Assembly (NCBI RefSeq): GCF_022647665.1
Contig: NZ_CP071872.1
Location: forward strand, 1,054,001-1,118,000
Reading direction: 5' to 3'
DNA length: 64,000 bases
From: Streptomyces formicae
GTDB taxonomy: Bacteria; Actinomycetota; Actinomycetes; Streptomycetales; Streptomycetaceae
Part shown: positions 44,615 to 54,273 of the stretch, piece by piece
How the letters are laid out: each line of letters begins with the position of its first letter
How positions within the stretch are numbered: the first letter of the stretch is position 1
Program-made: the position numbers and the translations under genes
The notes under the pieces: generated by a model
Told to the model about the DNA's origin: nothing
Database searches by the model: none
The model's input: the letters and a program-made list of their open reading frames with translations, nothing else

Positions 44615-44650
44615 CCCTTCCTGAACTGCCAGACCCTTCCTGAACCTGCC
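44612..44650. repeat. 20-bp tandem repeat starting at a stop codon
   Basis: TGACCCTTCCTGAACTGCC and AGACCCTTCCTGAACCTGCC follow each other. The first begins with the TGA of the DUF1059 gene. Confidence 0.75.
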
Positions 44651-44707
44651 TGACCCCGGTCGACTCTGCCCGGGGCTCGGCCCCCCGGCGCGGAGTGCCG
44701 GGACGGC

Positions 44708-47700
44708 TCAGCCCCGCGCCGGCTCGACCGGGACCCCCATCACCTCGCGGGCGTGGCGGTTCGGCACCATGCCCAGCGTCCACGCCTGCCAGCCGTCCTC
44801 CAGCCGTACACCGCGCTCCAGGACCAGGGCGAACGCCTCCATGCAGTCCTCCAGCCCGGCGTCGCGCGTCGCGTGGTACTCCTCGCGGAGCGCGGCGAGT
44901 TCCTCCTGCGCGACGACCGTGCCGATCTCGATGCCGCCCGCGGAGGCGTACGGCAGCAGGGTGCAGCGCAGGAAGCGGGCCCAGTCGGCCCCGCGGCGGT
45001 CGTGGTACGAGGCGAAGAGCTCCGCGGCCTCCTCGCAGAGCGCGAGCGCCTGGGCGGGACGGCTGTTGCCGGCATCGATGACGGCGAGCTCCACACAGGT
45101 CCACGCCTCGCCGTGGGCCACGCCGATCCGGTGGAAGTCGGCCCGGGCGTCGACGAGGAGCTGTCGGGCGAAGCCGGAGTTGCGCAGGTTGCCGGTGCGG
45201 TCGGCACGCTGGTCGCGGGTGGCGCGGCCGGAGTGGTGCCGGGCGCACGCCAGGCCGTACACGTCGCGCATCCGGGAGAACATGGTGCGGGCCCGCTCCA
45301 GCTCCCGCACCGCCTCGTCGCGGTCGCCGCGCTCCTCCAGCGCCTGACCCAGGTAGTAGCGGGTCCACGCCTCGCCGCGCGCGTCCTCGTTGTCGCGGTG
45401 CCGCGACAGCGCCTGGCGCAGCTGGTCGACGGCCGGGGACGGATCGCCGTCGACCAGCCGGGCGCGGGCGAGCTGCGTCAGCGCCCACGCCTCGCCGCGG
45501 TCGTCGCGCGTGCGCCCGTACTGGTCGAGGGCTTCACGCAGCTCCGACTCGGCGCGCGGCACATCGCCCATCCGCAGACACACCTGGCCCAGCTGGAAAT
45601 GGGTCCACGCCTCGCCGTGCAGCGACTCGCCGCCGCGGTGCAGGGTCAGCGCGGTGGACAGCAGCGTCAGCGCCTCGGCGAGGTTCGCCCGGTCCCGCTC
45701 GACCGCCGCCAGCGCGTGCAGCGTCCAGGCGCGGTCCGCGGCGAGCGCGTCGGACGACTGGAGCTCGATCGCCTCACGCAGCTTCACCGCCGCCTCGGCG
45801 AGATTGCCCTGGTGGTGCAGGGTGATGCCGAGCGAGCACAAGGCGCGGGCGGCACCCGCGTCGTGCTGCGCCTCGCGGTACAGGTCCACGACCGACGTCA
45901 GGGTCGTACGGGCCTTGTCGAGCTCCCCGAGCTGGCGTGCCGCGATGCCCGTGCGCCACTGGACCGAGCGGACCAGCAGGCCCTGGTCGACCGCCTGCGT
46001 CAGCTCGTTGATCTCGCCGAGGCGATAGAGGTCGCCGCGCAGCAGGCAGTAGTCGCACAGGGCGCCCAGCAGATTGAGCACGGCCTGCTGGTTCACGCCC
46101 TCCGCATGCCGCAGCGCCGCCGTGATGAAGCTCGACTCGTCGTCCAGCCAGCGCAGTGCCGCCTCCAGCGAGGAGAAGCCATGGCCCCCGAACTGGTCCG
46201 CCCGCGTCGAGGTCTTGCCGTCGACCAGCCGGATGACGGAGTCGGCGAGCTCCGCGTACGACGTGATCAGCCGCTCCTGCGCGGCGGTGCGGTCAACCGG
46301 CTGCTCCTCGTCGGCCAACCGCGCCTGCGCGAACGCCCGTACGGCGTCGTGCAGCCGGTAGCGCTCCCCGCGCACATGGTCCAGGAGCCCCGCCCGGGCC
46401 AGCGCGGCCAGCAGCCGCTGCCCCTCCCCTTCGTCCGTCGCCAGCAGCGCCGCCGCCGCTGCCGCCCCGAGCGAGGCCCGCCCCGCGAGCGCCAGCCGGC
46501 GCAGCAGCCGGCGCGCCTGCTCGGACTGGTCGGTGTAGCGCAGCCACAGCGCCCGCTCGACCGGCGCCACTGGACCGTACGCGGACAGGTCCGCGGCCAG
46601 CTCCTGCGCCGTGCGCGCCCCCAGCGACGAGCCTGCGATCCGCAGCGCCAGCGGCAGCCCGCCGCACAACTCCCGCACGGAATCCGTCGACTGCGAGTCG
46701 TACGGGCCCGGGCCCTCCTGCGGCTCGGCCGCCGCGGCCGCCAGCAGCTCCTCCGCGCCCGCCGCGTCCAGCGCCTCCACCGGCAGCTGGTGCACCCACG
46801 CCGGAACGTCCTCCGGCAGCTCCAGCGGGCGGCGCGCCGTGACCAGGACCAGACTGTCCGAACGCTCCGGGATCAGCGTCCGCACCTGCCCGGCATCGCT
46901 CGCGTCGTCCAGGACGACAGTGACCGGCAGCCCGGTCAGATGCTGGTGGTACAGCTCGCTGAGACGCCGCACCTGCTGCTCCGCCGACGCACGCTCGCGG
47001 AAGAGCAGCTGCTCGCGCGGGGCGCCCAGCCGGTTCAGCAGATGCAGCAGCGCGTCCCGCGTCGGCAGCGGCGGCTCGCCCGCCGAACCCCCGCGCAGAT
47101 CGACGATGCACGCGCCCCGGAACTGGTCCTTCAGTTCGTGCGCGGCCCGTAACGCCAGTGTCGTGCGCCCCGCACCCGGGGCACCGTGCAGCACGACCAC
47201 CGTCGGCTTCGTCTCCGTCGACGCCCGCGCCGCGTGCACCCACTGCGCGATCCGCGTCATTGCCTCCCGCCGCCCGGCGAACGGCCCCTGCGGCGAGGGC
47301 AGATGGGCGAACGACTGCTCCAGCACACTGCGCCTGCGCGCCGCCTGGCTCCGGTCCGCGCCCCGCAGCACCGGACCCGTCGCGGCCTTCTTCACGGGCC
47401 GTGCCGTCGTGGACGCCGCCAGCATCCGCTGCTGGTCCAGGAAGGGCCGGATGCCCCGCACCTCCAGCGCCGTCAGCCACTGGAGCCGCAGCTGCTCCGG
47501 CCCGCCGGGCTGCCCCAGCGCCCCGGCCCTGCGGTGCGCGGCCGGCCAGTGCGCCGCCGTCACCTTGGCCACCGTCGCCGCAGCCCCGGCCACGGCGACG
47601 ACCGCCCCGGCCCCGAGCGCCGTCCCCGTCGCCGTGCCCAGCGCCATGTCCGCGCCGATCGCCGCCGCCGCGGCAACCGCCGTCACCACCACGGCAGTCG

Positions 47701-47935
47701 ACGCCCCCTGCCCTCTGAAGCGCTCCCCGAGCGACAGCCGTCCGGCCTCGCCCTCCTCCACCGCGCGCAGAAAGGCCGCGTACTCCTCACCGGCCGCCCC
47801 GGCCATCTCCTCCAGCGCCGCCCGCCCGCGCGCGAGCAACGCCGCCGCGTCACCGCGCCCGCCGGCCCGCCGCACTTCCTCCTCGACGGCGCGTACCAAC
47901 AGCCGCTCGGCTTCCGCCCGATGGCTGTCCCGCAT
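44708..47935 (-). CDS. NTPase-TPR (STAND-type) regulatory protein
   Basis: 1075 residues. An N-terminal cytoplasmic helix region is followed by two hydrophobic segments (about 78-125, VVVTAVAAAAAIGADMALG and AVVAVAGAAATVAKV). Next comes an NB-ARC-like NTPase with Walker A LHGAPGAGRTTLALRA, a Walker-B-type VTVVLDDASDAG, a GGLPLALRIAGSSLG motif and a winged-helix-like RYRLHDAVRAFAQARL. From about 620 to 1030 there are tetratricopeptide repeats (GEAWTHFQLGQVCLRMGD and similar, repeated every 40 residues). It is AfsR-like but lacks the SARP DNA-binding domain, so it probably acts as a signalling scaffold. ATG 47935 has GGAGGGGG upstream. Confidence 0.85.
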   Translation of the reverse strand: MRDSHRAEAERLLVRAVEEEVRRAGGRGDAAALLARGRAALEEMAGAAGEEYAAFLRAVEEGEAGRLSLGERFRGQGASTAVVVTAVAAAAAIGADMALGTATGTALGAGAVVAVAGAAATVAKVTAAHWPAAHRRAGALGQPGGPEQLRLQWLTALEVRGIRPFLDQQRMLAASTTARPVKKAATGPVLRGADRSQAARRRSVLEQSFAHLPSPQGPFAGRREAMTRIAQWVHAARASTETKPTVVVLHGAPGAGRTTLALRAAHELKDQFRGACIVDLRGGSAGEPPLPTRDALLHLLNRLGAPREQLLFRERASAEQQVRRLSELYHQHLTGLPVTVVLDDASDAGQVRTLIPERSDSLVLVTARRPLELPEDVPAWVHQLPVEALDAAGAEELLAAAAAEPQEGPGPYDSQSTDSVRELCGGLPLALRIAGSSLGARTAQELAADLSAYGPVAPVERALWLRYTDQSEQARRLLRRLALAGRASLGAAAAAALLATDEGEGQRLLAALARAGLLDHVRGERYRLHDAVRAFAQARLADEEQPVDRTAAQERLITSYAELADSVIRLVDGKTSTRADQFGGHGFSSLEAALRWLDDESSFITAALRHAEGVNQQAVLNLLGALCDYCLLRGDLYRLGEINELTQAVDQGLLVRSVQWRTGIAARQLGELDKARTTLTSVVDLYREAQHDAGAARALCSLGITLHHQGNLAEAAVKLREAIELQSSDALAADRAWTLHALAAVERDRANLAEALTLLSTALTLHRGGESLHGEAWTHFQLGQVCLRMGDVPRAESELREALDQYGRTRDDRGEAWALTQLARARLVDGDPSPAVDQLRQALSRHRDNEDARGEAWTRYYLGQALEERGDRDEAVRELERARTMFSRMRDVYGLACARHHSGRATRDQRADRTGNLRNSGFARQLLVDARADFHRIGVAHGEAWTCVELAVIDAGNSRPAQALALCEEAAELFASYHDRRGADWARFLRCTLLPYASAGGIEIGTVVAQEELAALREEYHATRDAGLEDCMEAFALVLERGVRLEDGWQAWTLGMVPNRHAREVMGVPVEPARG

Positions 47936-48069
47936 GTGGGTCCCCCTCCAAGAGCTCCGGATCCGGCCTCGTCCGGCGTCAAGTGTCGTGTGTACGCCAA
48001 GTGTCCTGCGTGACGCGCTCCGGCGCGAGGGAGTCCGGCGATCAACCTCGGCTGGGGCGGGATGAAGGT

Positions 48070-48138
48070 ATGCCGAACCGCCTGGCCCATGAGACGTTCC
48101 CGTATCTGCTCCAGCACGCCGACAACCCGGTCGACCTA
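48070..48138 (+). pseudogene. Displaced 5' end of a DUF255/thioredoxin gene
   Basis: [22 protein letters not shown] corresponds residue for residue to the start of the complete gene at 56218 ([22 protein letters not shown]). After codon 23 the similarity stops and unrelated sequence begins. The two copies differ at many silent sites, so this is not a recent duplicate. The 11-bp CTCCAGCACGC is identical in both (48109-48119 and 56257-56267). Confidence 0.75.
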
Positions 48139-48171
48139 AACGTCGGTTCCGGAGCAGTGCGTAAGGCCAGC

Positions 48172-48522
48172 GGAGTTCACATGCGCCCTCGCTGGTGGCC
48201 GTGAACTCACCTTCTCGATCGGGGATCAGGCCCCCTCCGGGCCAACGACTACCGGGCCGAGCGCACCCGAGGCGCGCACGAAGACGTGCCCAACGGCTAC
48301 CGCTGAATTGTCCGCGCCGTGGACGATGAGCGGCGAGTCCTGGTTGCGTGTTGAGAGAAGACTGGCGATGGCCACAGGGACCATGCTGAGTGGGTCGATG
48401 CCGACTGCAGCACCAAGGGCGGACTGCGCCTCGGGTACGCGATCACCGGCCACAAGAGCCAGGGCCTCATTATGCAGACGCTCGTCCGGAATTACCGGAC
48501 GAGCACCCACATGAACTATTAG
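48172..48522 (+). pseudogene. Relic of a MobF-type relaxase/helicase (TraA-like)
   Basis: Separated pieces in shifting frames read GGRELTFSIGDQ, PLRANDYRAERTRG, VPNGYR-stop-IVRAVDDERRVLV and GGLRLGYAITGHKSQG. The last is the helicase motif VI region (GYAxTxHKSQG) and the order is that of the C-terminal SF1 helicase of conjugative relaxases. At least one stop codon and frameshifts interrupt it, so it is dead. About 150 bp to each side show nothing recognisable. Confidence 0.6.
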
Positions 48523-48689
48523 GGGCCGGGTCTTCTTTGGCGACATCAAGTTCTTGATGGCGTGAGTCGGAACGGACCTACTATGTCACCCAGCTGATGC
48601 CAGAACATGGGTTCTCGCATCGGCTGGGCAGGAAATCCACTATAAACCCGTCTGAGGCATGGTAATTGTCAGGTTTCGTGCTGCGGGGG

Positions 48690-49106
48690 TTAGATCAGGA
48701 ACCACAGACCTACGGCTCCGAAGGCTATCAGCGAGAGGAAGAGCTGAAGGGTCATCGCAGCGGTGGGGGCGTTTCCCTCCTTTCCTTCGGCTGCTTGGCG
48801 CTTCCAGATGGCCCGCATCTGTGTGCGATGCCCCACGGAGCCCAGCACGAACGCAGGGAGCATGAATGCCAGTGCTGGAGGGAGGATGGCAGTGGAAACC
48901 CCGTCCATTGTGGCTGTGAAGAGCCACAGTGCGAGGAGGCCGGCCGCAGGGGCTGTATATATCTTCACCCGCTCTGTCCGGTTTGGTGCTATGGGTATGT
49001 AGAAGGCATAGAACGCAACGATTGCTGCTGCGGACAATGCATACCAGATAGCGGAGGGCACCTCTGGGGGTGCCGGGAGGGCCAGTGCGTGGAGTTCTTG
49101 GTTCAT
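48690..49106 (-). CDS. Four-helix membrane protein, probable immunity protein of the Umb toxin
   Basis: 138 residues with about four hydrophobic helices (IWYALSAAAIVAFYAFYI; YTAPAAGLLALWLFTATM; AILPPALAFMLPAFVLGSV; LQLFLSLIAFGAVGLWFLI) and little else. Its ATG is three bases after the umbC stop on the same strand. A small polytopic protein immediately downstream of a toxin with a hydrophobic C-terminus is the classic arrangement for immunity to membrane-acting toxins. No homologue is recognised from memory, so the role rests on context. Confidence 0.65.
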   Translation of the reverse strand: MNQELHALALPAPPEVPSAIWYALSAAAIVAFYAFYIPIAPNRTERVKIYTAPAAGLLALWLFTATMDGVSTAILPPALAFMLPAFVLGSVGHRTQMRAIWKRQAAEGKEGNAPTAAMTLQLFLSLIAFGAVGLWFLI

Positions 49107-49109
49107 GGG

Positions 49110-52046
49110 TCAGCCAAATAGTGAAGTGATCGGGGAAATTATGTTGTTGACGCCGTCGACTACGTCCCCGGCGGCACCGCCTACTTGTGATTTGGCCAGG
49201 GCTCCTACACCAGCGAGAGTGCCGGCCAACGCAAGACCTGAGACCGACGCGACGAACTCTCCGCTGGTCCAACCGTACCTTTCGGCAGTGAGACGCGCCC
49301 CGAGCCCGGAAGCTGCCCAGGAGATGGCTCCGAGAACCGGGGTAGCCACTGGTCCGAACGGAGTGAACGAAGCGATCACAGCTAGTCCGCCTGCTACGGC
49401 GCTGACGCGGTTGGACCACTTGATCCAGCTTTCCAGATCCTCGTTCCGCCCGTCGTTCGCGTCGTCGAGCTCATTGCTTGCGGGAGTGTCCGCAGGGTTC
49501 TTGCCCTGCTGGGCGTTCTCCTTGGCTGTTTCCGCTGCCTTCTTGGCTTCCGCTTCTTGCTGTTGCTGCTCCTTTTCAGCGGCAATGGCGTGGGCTTCAC
49601 GAGCGGCCTTGTTGGCGGCGTCGGCGTCCTTACCGGCATCGAGGGCGCTCTGGCGGGCTCGGTTGGCAGCGTCCTGGGCGCTGGCGGCAGCGTTGGCGGC
49701 CTGCCGAGCGGATGCGGTGGCCTGGTTGGCCGAGTAGTTGGCCTGGCGGCTGGCCTTGCGTGCCGTGGCGGCCGCGGTGTTGGCCTGCTGGGCGGACTCA
49801 CGGGCGCGCTCGGCTGAAGCGTGGGCCTGGTTGGCTTGATCGAGGGCGTTCTTGGCGTGCGTGTCGGCCTGGGTGGCGGACTTCTTGGCAGCGGCGGCCC
49901 ACTGGCCGGCTTCGGTAGCGGCGCCGCGGGCGTCGGCGGCGACCTTGCTGGCCTCGGCCGCGTTCTTGTGGGCTTCGCTGGCGGTTTTGGCGGCCCGCGA
50001 GATGAGGGCCTGGACGGCCTGCACATGGGCGGCGGTGTCCTGGTCGAGGAGGTTGGCCTTGTAGCCGACGCGGGTGGCGAAGGCGTTGGTCATCCACGCC
50101 GGGCCGTCCAGGGCTGCCTGGGCGGTGGCCTGATAGAAGGCGCCGGGGTTCTTGCTCAGGTTGGACAGGATGGCGACCCGGTCATCCTCAGCCTGGGCTT
50201 CGGGATAGTCAGTCAGGAGGAACGTCTGCAGGGCCTGGGGCGTGTCGACGTCGAGCGCTTTGCCGCCGGCGGCCTTGACGGCCTTTCCGGCGCCGTTCAT
50301 GAGTTTGAGTATCTGGACGCGGAAGTCCTCGGCCTGGACCTCCAGGGCTCCGACGGTCAGGAACTGCTCGACACGGGCAGGAGCCTTGGCTTCCAGAGTG
50401 TGCTGGGCCGCTTCGGCCAGAGCAGCGCCGCCGGTCCGGGCGAGGGTGAGAACCTTCTCACGGTCGTCGAGCTGGGCGGCCTTGACACGTTCGCCATCAA
50501 GCCAGACGGCGACGTCGGTGCTGCTGCCGGAGAGGGCCTCGGCGGCGGCCTGGCTGGTCCAGATTCCGTTTCCGGACAGCAGGTTGAGGGCTGCCTTGCG
50601 TCCCAGATCAGTGCGCTTGGTCTGATCCTTCTCCGCCACTGCCTGGGCCAGGAGAGTCTTGGTCTCCTCGTCCAGCTGGGCCTGCTGGGTCTGGGCCTGC
50701 CCGGCCTTCGCCCGTGCGTGCACGTCCTGGTCCTTGAGGGTCTGGGCTTCCTGGCGGGCGAGCGCGGCGTTGGCCTTGAGCTGCTCTTCCTCGCTTTCAC
50801 GTGCCAGCTTGACGACGTCCTGGGCTTGGATGACGGCGTCGAGGGCGTTGTCGGCCGCTTCGATGGCCGCGTTCGCGTGTGTGGTGGTCTGGTTGGCGAA
50901 GTCCTGGGCCTGACCGGCTTGTTCGGCGGACTCTTCCGCGTACGCGGCCGCCTTCTCCGCATGGTCGGCGGATCGGTTCGCGGCCTTCTGGGCCTCCCGC
51001 GCGGCGGCGGCGGAGTCCCGGGCAAGGCGGTCGGCCCGGCCCGCGGCGTCGGTTGCGGTCTTGGCCGCGGCGTCGGCCCGTGCGGCTGCTTGCCGGGCCC
51101 TGCGGGCCTGTACCGCGGACACGCCGGACTGCTGAGCCGCGTCCGCGGCCGCAGTGGCCGCGGTGGCGGCGTCACGGCCTGCGGCGGCGGCCGCGCCTGA
51201 GGAGCGGCGGGCCTCGTCACCGGCGTCGGCTGCCGCCGCGGCGGCCTTGCCTGCCTCTCGGGCATCGGCAGCAGCCTTGCGAGCGGCTTCAGCGGCCTTG
51301 CGCGCGGTGGCGGCCTCGCCGGCGTTTGCGGCTGCTGATGTTGCTGCCTGGTTGGCCGTTGCCGCGGCCCGGCCCGCCGCCGCGGCGGCGGAGGCAGCCA
51401 CCGAAGCCCCCTCAGCGGCCTCACGGGCTGCGGAGACGGCGGTGGCGGAGGCGGCGATGGCCGTGCGCGCGGCCTGCGCGGCACCGTCAGCGGCTTGTGC
51501 CGCCCGGGTGGCGGCCCGGGTCGCCTTGGCGGCGTCGCCCTTGGCCGCCGCGGTCTCCTCCGCGGCTTTCAGAGCCGCCGCCTTGGCCAGCCGGGCTGCT
51601 TCCTTGGCCTTGGCCGAGGCGTCCTTGGCCGCATCCGTCTCGGCCTTGGCCTGCTTGCCGGCTTCGTCGGCCATCTTGGCCAGCTGCGCGACGGTGAGCG
51701 TCTCCTGGTCCCGGGAACGGGCGATGTGCTGGCCCGTCTTCAAGAACCACGACACGTCGGTTGCTTCGCCGTCCAGCGCCCGCTTGGCCGCCTGCTTCAG
51801 CTGTGGGCCGGCCCCGCTCATCATCGTGAAGACGACAACGCGCTCGTCCTCCTCGCGGGCTTCAAACTGCCCCGACTCCAGGAACTTCTGCAGCGCTTCG
51901 GGAGAGCCGTCGTCCAAGGCGTCCTGACCCGCCTCACGGACCCCGCGCTCACCCTGGTGCATCACGGTGAGCACCGCGACCCGGCGGTCCTCCGACAAAG
52001 GCTCTTTGTAGCCTTCGGTGACAAAGTCGTGCAGCTCCTCGTCACT
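49110..52046 (-). pseudogene. umbC: umbC, 3' part (ALF repeats, coiled coils, toxin domain), cut by an IS
   Basis: Codons 134 to 1111 of the umbrella-toxin stalk protein. In order: the rest of ALF repeats 2-4 (each about 45 residues with EDER/EDRR turns and a following VAVL-type start), a long Ala/Lys/Glu-rich helical stalk (about 250-545), a second group of four ALF repeats (about 550-745; QAEDDRVAIL, LDDREKVL), a second coiled coil (about 745-985, ending EKEQQQQEAEAKKA), and a hydrophobic Gly/Ala-rich C-terminus (last 110 residues; AGGLAVIASFTPFGPVATPV). This is the known UmbC layout. The hydrophobic end suggests a membrane-disrupting toxin. The 5' end is separated from this part by an 884-bp IS. 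Confidence 0.85.
52044..52046. repeat. IS target-site duplication, left copy (ACT)
   Basis: ACT directly outside the left IS end; its partner is at 52931-52933. Confidence 0.8.
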
Positions 52047-52930
52047 GAGCGTTTTCAGCGTGGCCACTGATCGAGTGACGGTGGTGACGTGGTTCGTGGT
52101 GCGCAACGGACAGGGCTCCCGTGCCGTTGAGAGAGGTGTTCGACGTCTCAACTCACCAGCACAGGAGGCCTGTTGGTTCCGTATCCTGCCGTACTCGACC
52201 TCCCGCACGCCTTGGTCGAGTGGGTCACGATGCTTATCGTCACCCGTGAGGGTGAACGGCGGTGCAAACTCCCGCCGCACCGGCGCGCGCTCGTCGCACT
52301 CGTGTACCTGCGCCGCCACGACACCCTTACGGGGATCGCCGCGGCCTTCGGGATATCCGTCGGCACCGCCCACGCCTACGTCACCACCGTCACCGGCCTG
52401 CTCGCCGACCGCGCCCCGGGCCTGCTGAAGACGCTGCGCGAATTCGATCCCGACTTCGTCCTGCTGGACGGAACCCTCGCCGAGTGCGACCGCGTCGGCG
52501 ACAGCCGCGCCGACTACTCGGCCAAACACCGCCGCCACGGCGTGAACGTCCAGGTCGTCACCGATCCCGCCGGCGAGATTCTGTGGATCTCGCCCACGCT
52601 GCCGGGCCGCAACCACGACCTGACCGCGGCCCGCACCCACCGCATCATCCGAATCTGCGAACGCCAGGGCGTCCCCGTCCTCGCCGACCGCGCCTACACC
52701 GGTGCCGGTCCCCACGTCACCACCGGCCTCAGACGTCCGCCCGGCGGGGAACTCACCGCCACCCAGCGCACCGTCAACCGGGCCCTCGTCCAGGCCCGAG
52801 CTCCCGTCGAACGCGGCATGGCCCGGCTGAAATCCTGGCAGATCTTCCGCAGATCCCGCATCAGCCCCAACCGCATGACCGTCATCGCGAAAGCGGTCCT
52901 CACCCTGGAGAGGCAACGCTGAAAACGCTC
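52047..52930 (+). mobile_element. IS5-type insertion sequence, 884 bp
   Basis: Terminal inverted repeats GAGCGTTTTCAGCGT (52047-52061) and ACGCTGAAAACGCTC (52916-52930) are perfect over 15 bp and nearly so over 19. Flanking ACT is duplicated. Taking out the IS and one ACT rejoins umbC in frame. It carries one transposase gene on the plus strand. The intact ends and clean junction indicate a recent insertion. Confidence 0.92.
52173..52922 (+). CDS. IS5-family DDE transposase (DDE_Tnp_4 type)
   Basis: 249 residues filling the IS. An HTH-like N-terminal part ([31 protein letters not shown]) precedes the catalytic core: first Asp in [13 protein letters not shown], second in [12 protein letters not shown], and Glu in [14 protein letters not shown]. 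No frameshift is needed to read it. The TTG at 52173 is the first start after AGGAGG. It lies antisense to the interrupted umbC. Confidence 0.9.
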   Translation: MVPYPAVLDLPHALVEWVTMLIVTREGERRCKLPPHRRALVALVYLRRHDTLTGIAAAFGISVGTAHAYVTTVTGLLADRAPGLLKTLREFDPDFVLLDGTLAECDRVGDSRADYSAKHRRHGVNVQVVTDPAGEILWISPTLPGRNHDLTAARTHRIIRICERQGVPVLADRAYTGAGPHVTTGLRRPPGGELTATQRTVNRALVQARAPVERGMARLKSWQIFRRSRISPNRMTVIAKAVLTLERQR

Positions 52931-53332
52931 ACTGCCCGACAGCGCCTTCTGGGCCTCTTCGAAGACACCCTTTCCGGCGAGCGGCAGCATCTTCAGGACG
53001 GCTATGCGCTCGTCCTCGGCCTGGGCCAGCTTCAGTCCCTCCTGGAGGAACGCCCGGACATCCGCGTCCGAACCGAGCAGTGCCTGGGCGGCCGCCTCCT
53101 TGGTCGACTCGCCTCCGCCCTGCCAAGCCTGGACCACCTGGGCACGCGCATCGGGTGCCAGCGGCGTGGGGCCGGCCAGCGGCGGCAGCGCGGAGGCCAC
53201 CCCCGTACCCAGCACGACCGACGCCATCACACCGGCGATCACGGTCATGGCCCTCCTGGCCACAGGACAACGCGACCTTGATCTACCGGCCTTGGCTCGG
53301 TCGATTCCCGAACGGACCTGACAACGCACCAT
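52931..53332 (-). pseudogene. umbC: umbC, 5' part (signal peptide and first ALF repeats)
   Basis: Codons 1 to about 133 plus one copy of the target duplication. A basic n-region (SRSRCPVARRA) and hydrophobic core (MTVIAGVMASVVLGTGVA) form a signal peptide cleaved near ASA-LP. ALF repeat 1 (QAWQGGGESTKEAAAQALLG, ending QAEDER) and most of ALF 2 (IAVLKMLPLAGKGVFEEAQK) follow. At 52930 the sequence changes to the IS. Whole-gene arithmetic: 4223 bp minus 887 equals 3336, exactly 1112 codons. ATG 53332, or the next codon GTG, follows GAGGAG. Divergent from umbB across 407 bp. Confidence 0.85.
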
Positions 53333-53739
53333 ACGCTCCTCGCTGGCTAACACGCCGTCACAACGGCTGAGCGAACTTAACTGCTGCATATTTTCATCAC
53401 CTTGAAACTGGTTGAGCGACAGTTCGCCATGCCGCTCTCGTGAGTCAACTGGATTGAGAAAAAGGTCAGTTGGCGAGCGTCGGGAAGCGCTGGCAAGGCG
53501 GCGTCCGAGGACGAGACATAAGTCACCCGATTTCATGAGTTTCGGCATGGTCGCAGGTCAGGGTGATCTTTGTGACCTTCGGCCCTGCCGATTCCGGGCC
53601 GTTGGTCCCTCTGGGAGACTGGAAACTGCACGACGAGCACATAGGTTGTGACTCCTGTAAACGTTTGTCAGAAGAGCGTTCCGGGTGACCTGTTGCGAGG
53701 CTTCAGGTATGTTTCCGGCCGTCTTCAAGGGCTTTTTGG
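53333..53739. promoter_or_regulatory. umbC-umbB divergent control region
   Basis: 407 bp of relatively AT-rich DNA without a gene. A candidate umbB promoter is GTGACC (53685-53690), 17 bp, TATGTT (53708-53713). AGGTCA (53555-53560) and TGACCT (53573-53578) form an inverted repeat with a 12-bp spacer, a possible operator. No equally good promoter is visible for umbC. Confidence 0.45.
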
Positions 53740-54273
53740 ATGTGCGTTTTGAACAAGAGTTTCGGCGGCCGTTTCCTGGTGGCGAGCGCCGCTCTCCTCG
53801 CCGTGGCAACCAGTGCAGGCATCGCTCTGGCCGGCAACGGTCAGGCGGCGGAAGTCAGTGAGAACAGCTCCAAGGCCGGTGCGACATCGGCCCAGATGCC
53901 CTCCGCTGTGGAGGACTTCAACTACCCGGACGCCGAGAAGATCCTTCAGGAACAGGGCATCAAGCTGATTCGCGGCGACGGCCACATCGTGCTCACCAGC
54001 TGTGGCACCTCTGCGAACGAGGTCCACGTCCGCCAGCGCAAGGTCAGCAAGCCCGTCTGCTTCGCGGTCCTCGGCCAAGGCGGCTACCTGACGCTCGACA
54101 TGCCCCGCGTCTACGGGGTCAAGGGGAACGACTTCAACACCGAGGTCGAGATGAGGGTGGACGACACCACCACCTCGTACGACATCGACAAGAACGACTG
54201 GACCTCCGTCGGCGAGACGGCCGACCCCGACGGCCGGGACCACGCCCTCATCGAGATCCGCTCGACCAAGTAG
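53740..54273 (+). CDS. umbB: UmbB-like small secreted protein
   Basis: 177 residues. A Sec signal peptide (FGGRFLVASAALLAVATSAGIALA, cleaved about residue 30) is followed by a Ser/Glu/Ala-rich flexible stretch and a compact beta-rich domain (about 65-177) with two Cys (VLTSCGTSANEV and SKPVCFAVLG) that may form a disulfide. In umbrella toxins UmbB is the small adaptor linking the UmbC crown to UmbA lectins. Its place between umbC and umbA supports the call, though sequence similarity is judged from memory only. A promoter with 17-bp spacing lies 27 bp upstream. Confidence 0.7.
   Translation: MCVLNKSFGGRFLVASAALLAVATSAGIALAGNGQAAEVSENSSKAGATSAQMPSAVEDFNYPDAEKILQEQGIKLIRGDGHIVLTSCGTSANEVHVRQRKVSKPVCFAVLGQGGYLTLDMPRVYGVKGNDFNTEVEMRVDDTTTSYDIDKNDWTSVGETADPDGRDHALIEIRSTK

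Noticed and set aside
44708..47935. AfsR/SARP antibiotic regulator
   Set aside because: The NTPase and TPR parts fit, but the N-terminal SARP DNA-binding domain is absent and replaced by a hydrophobic region.
47983..48204. A short complete gene of 73 codons at the left edge of the island
   Set aside because: Only the central 23 codons resemble a protein (the DUF255 start); the sequence before and after is unrelated, so it is a fragment.
49110..52916. A single 1268-codon reverse gene
   Set aside because: Its first ~290 codons lie in the IS and read antisense to the transposase. The true N-terminus of UmbC lies beyond the IS, with a signal peptide and ALF repeat.
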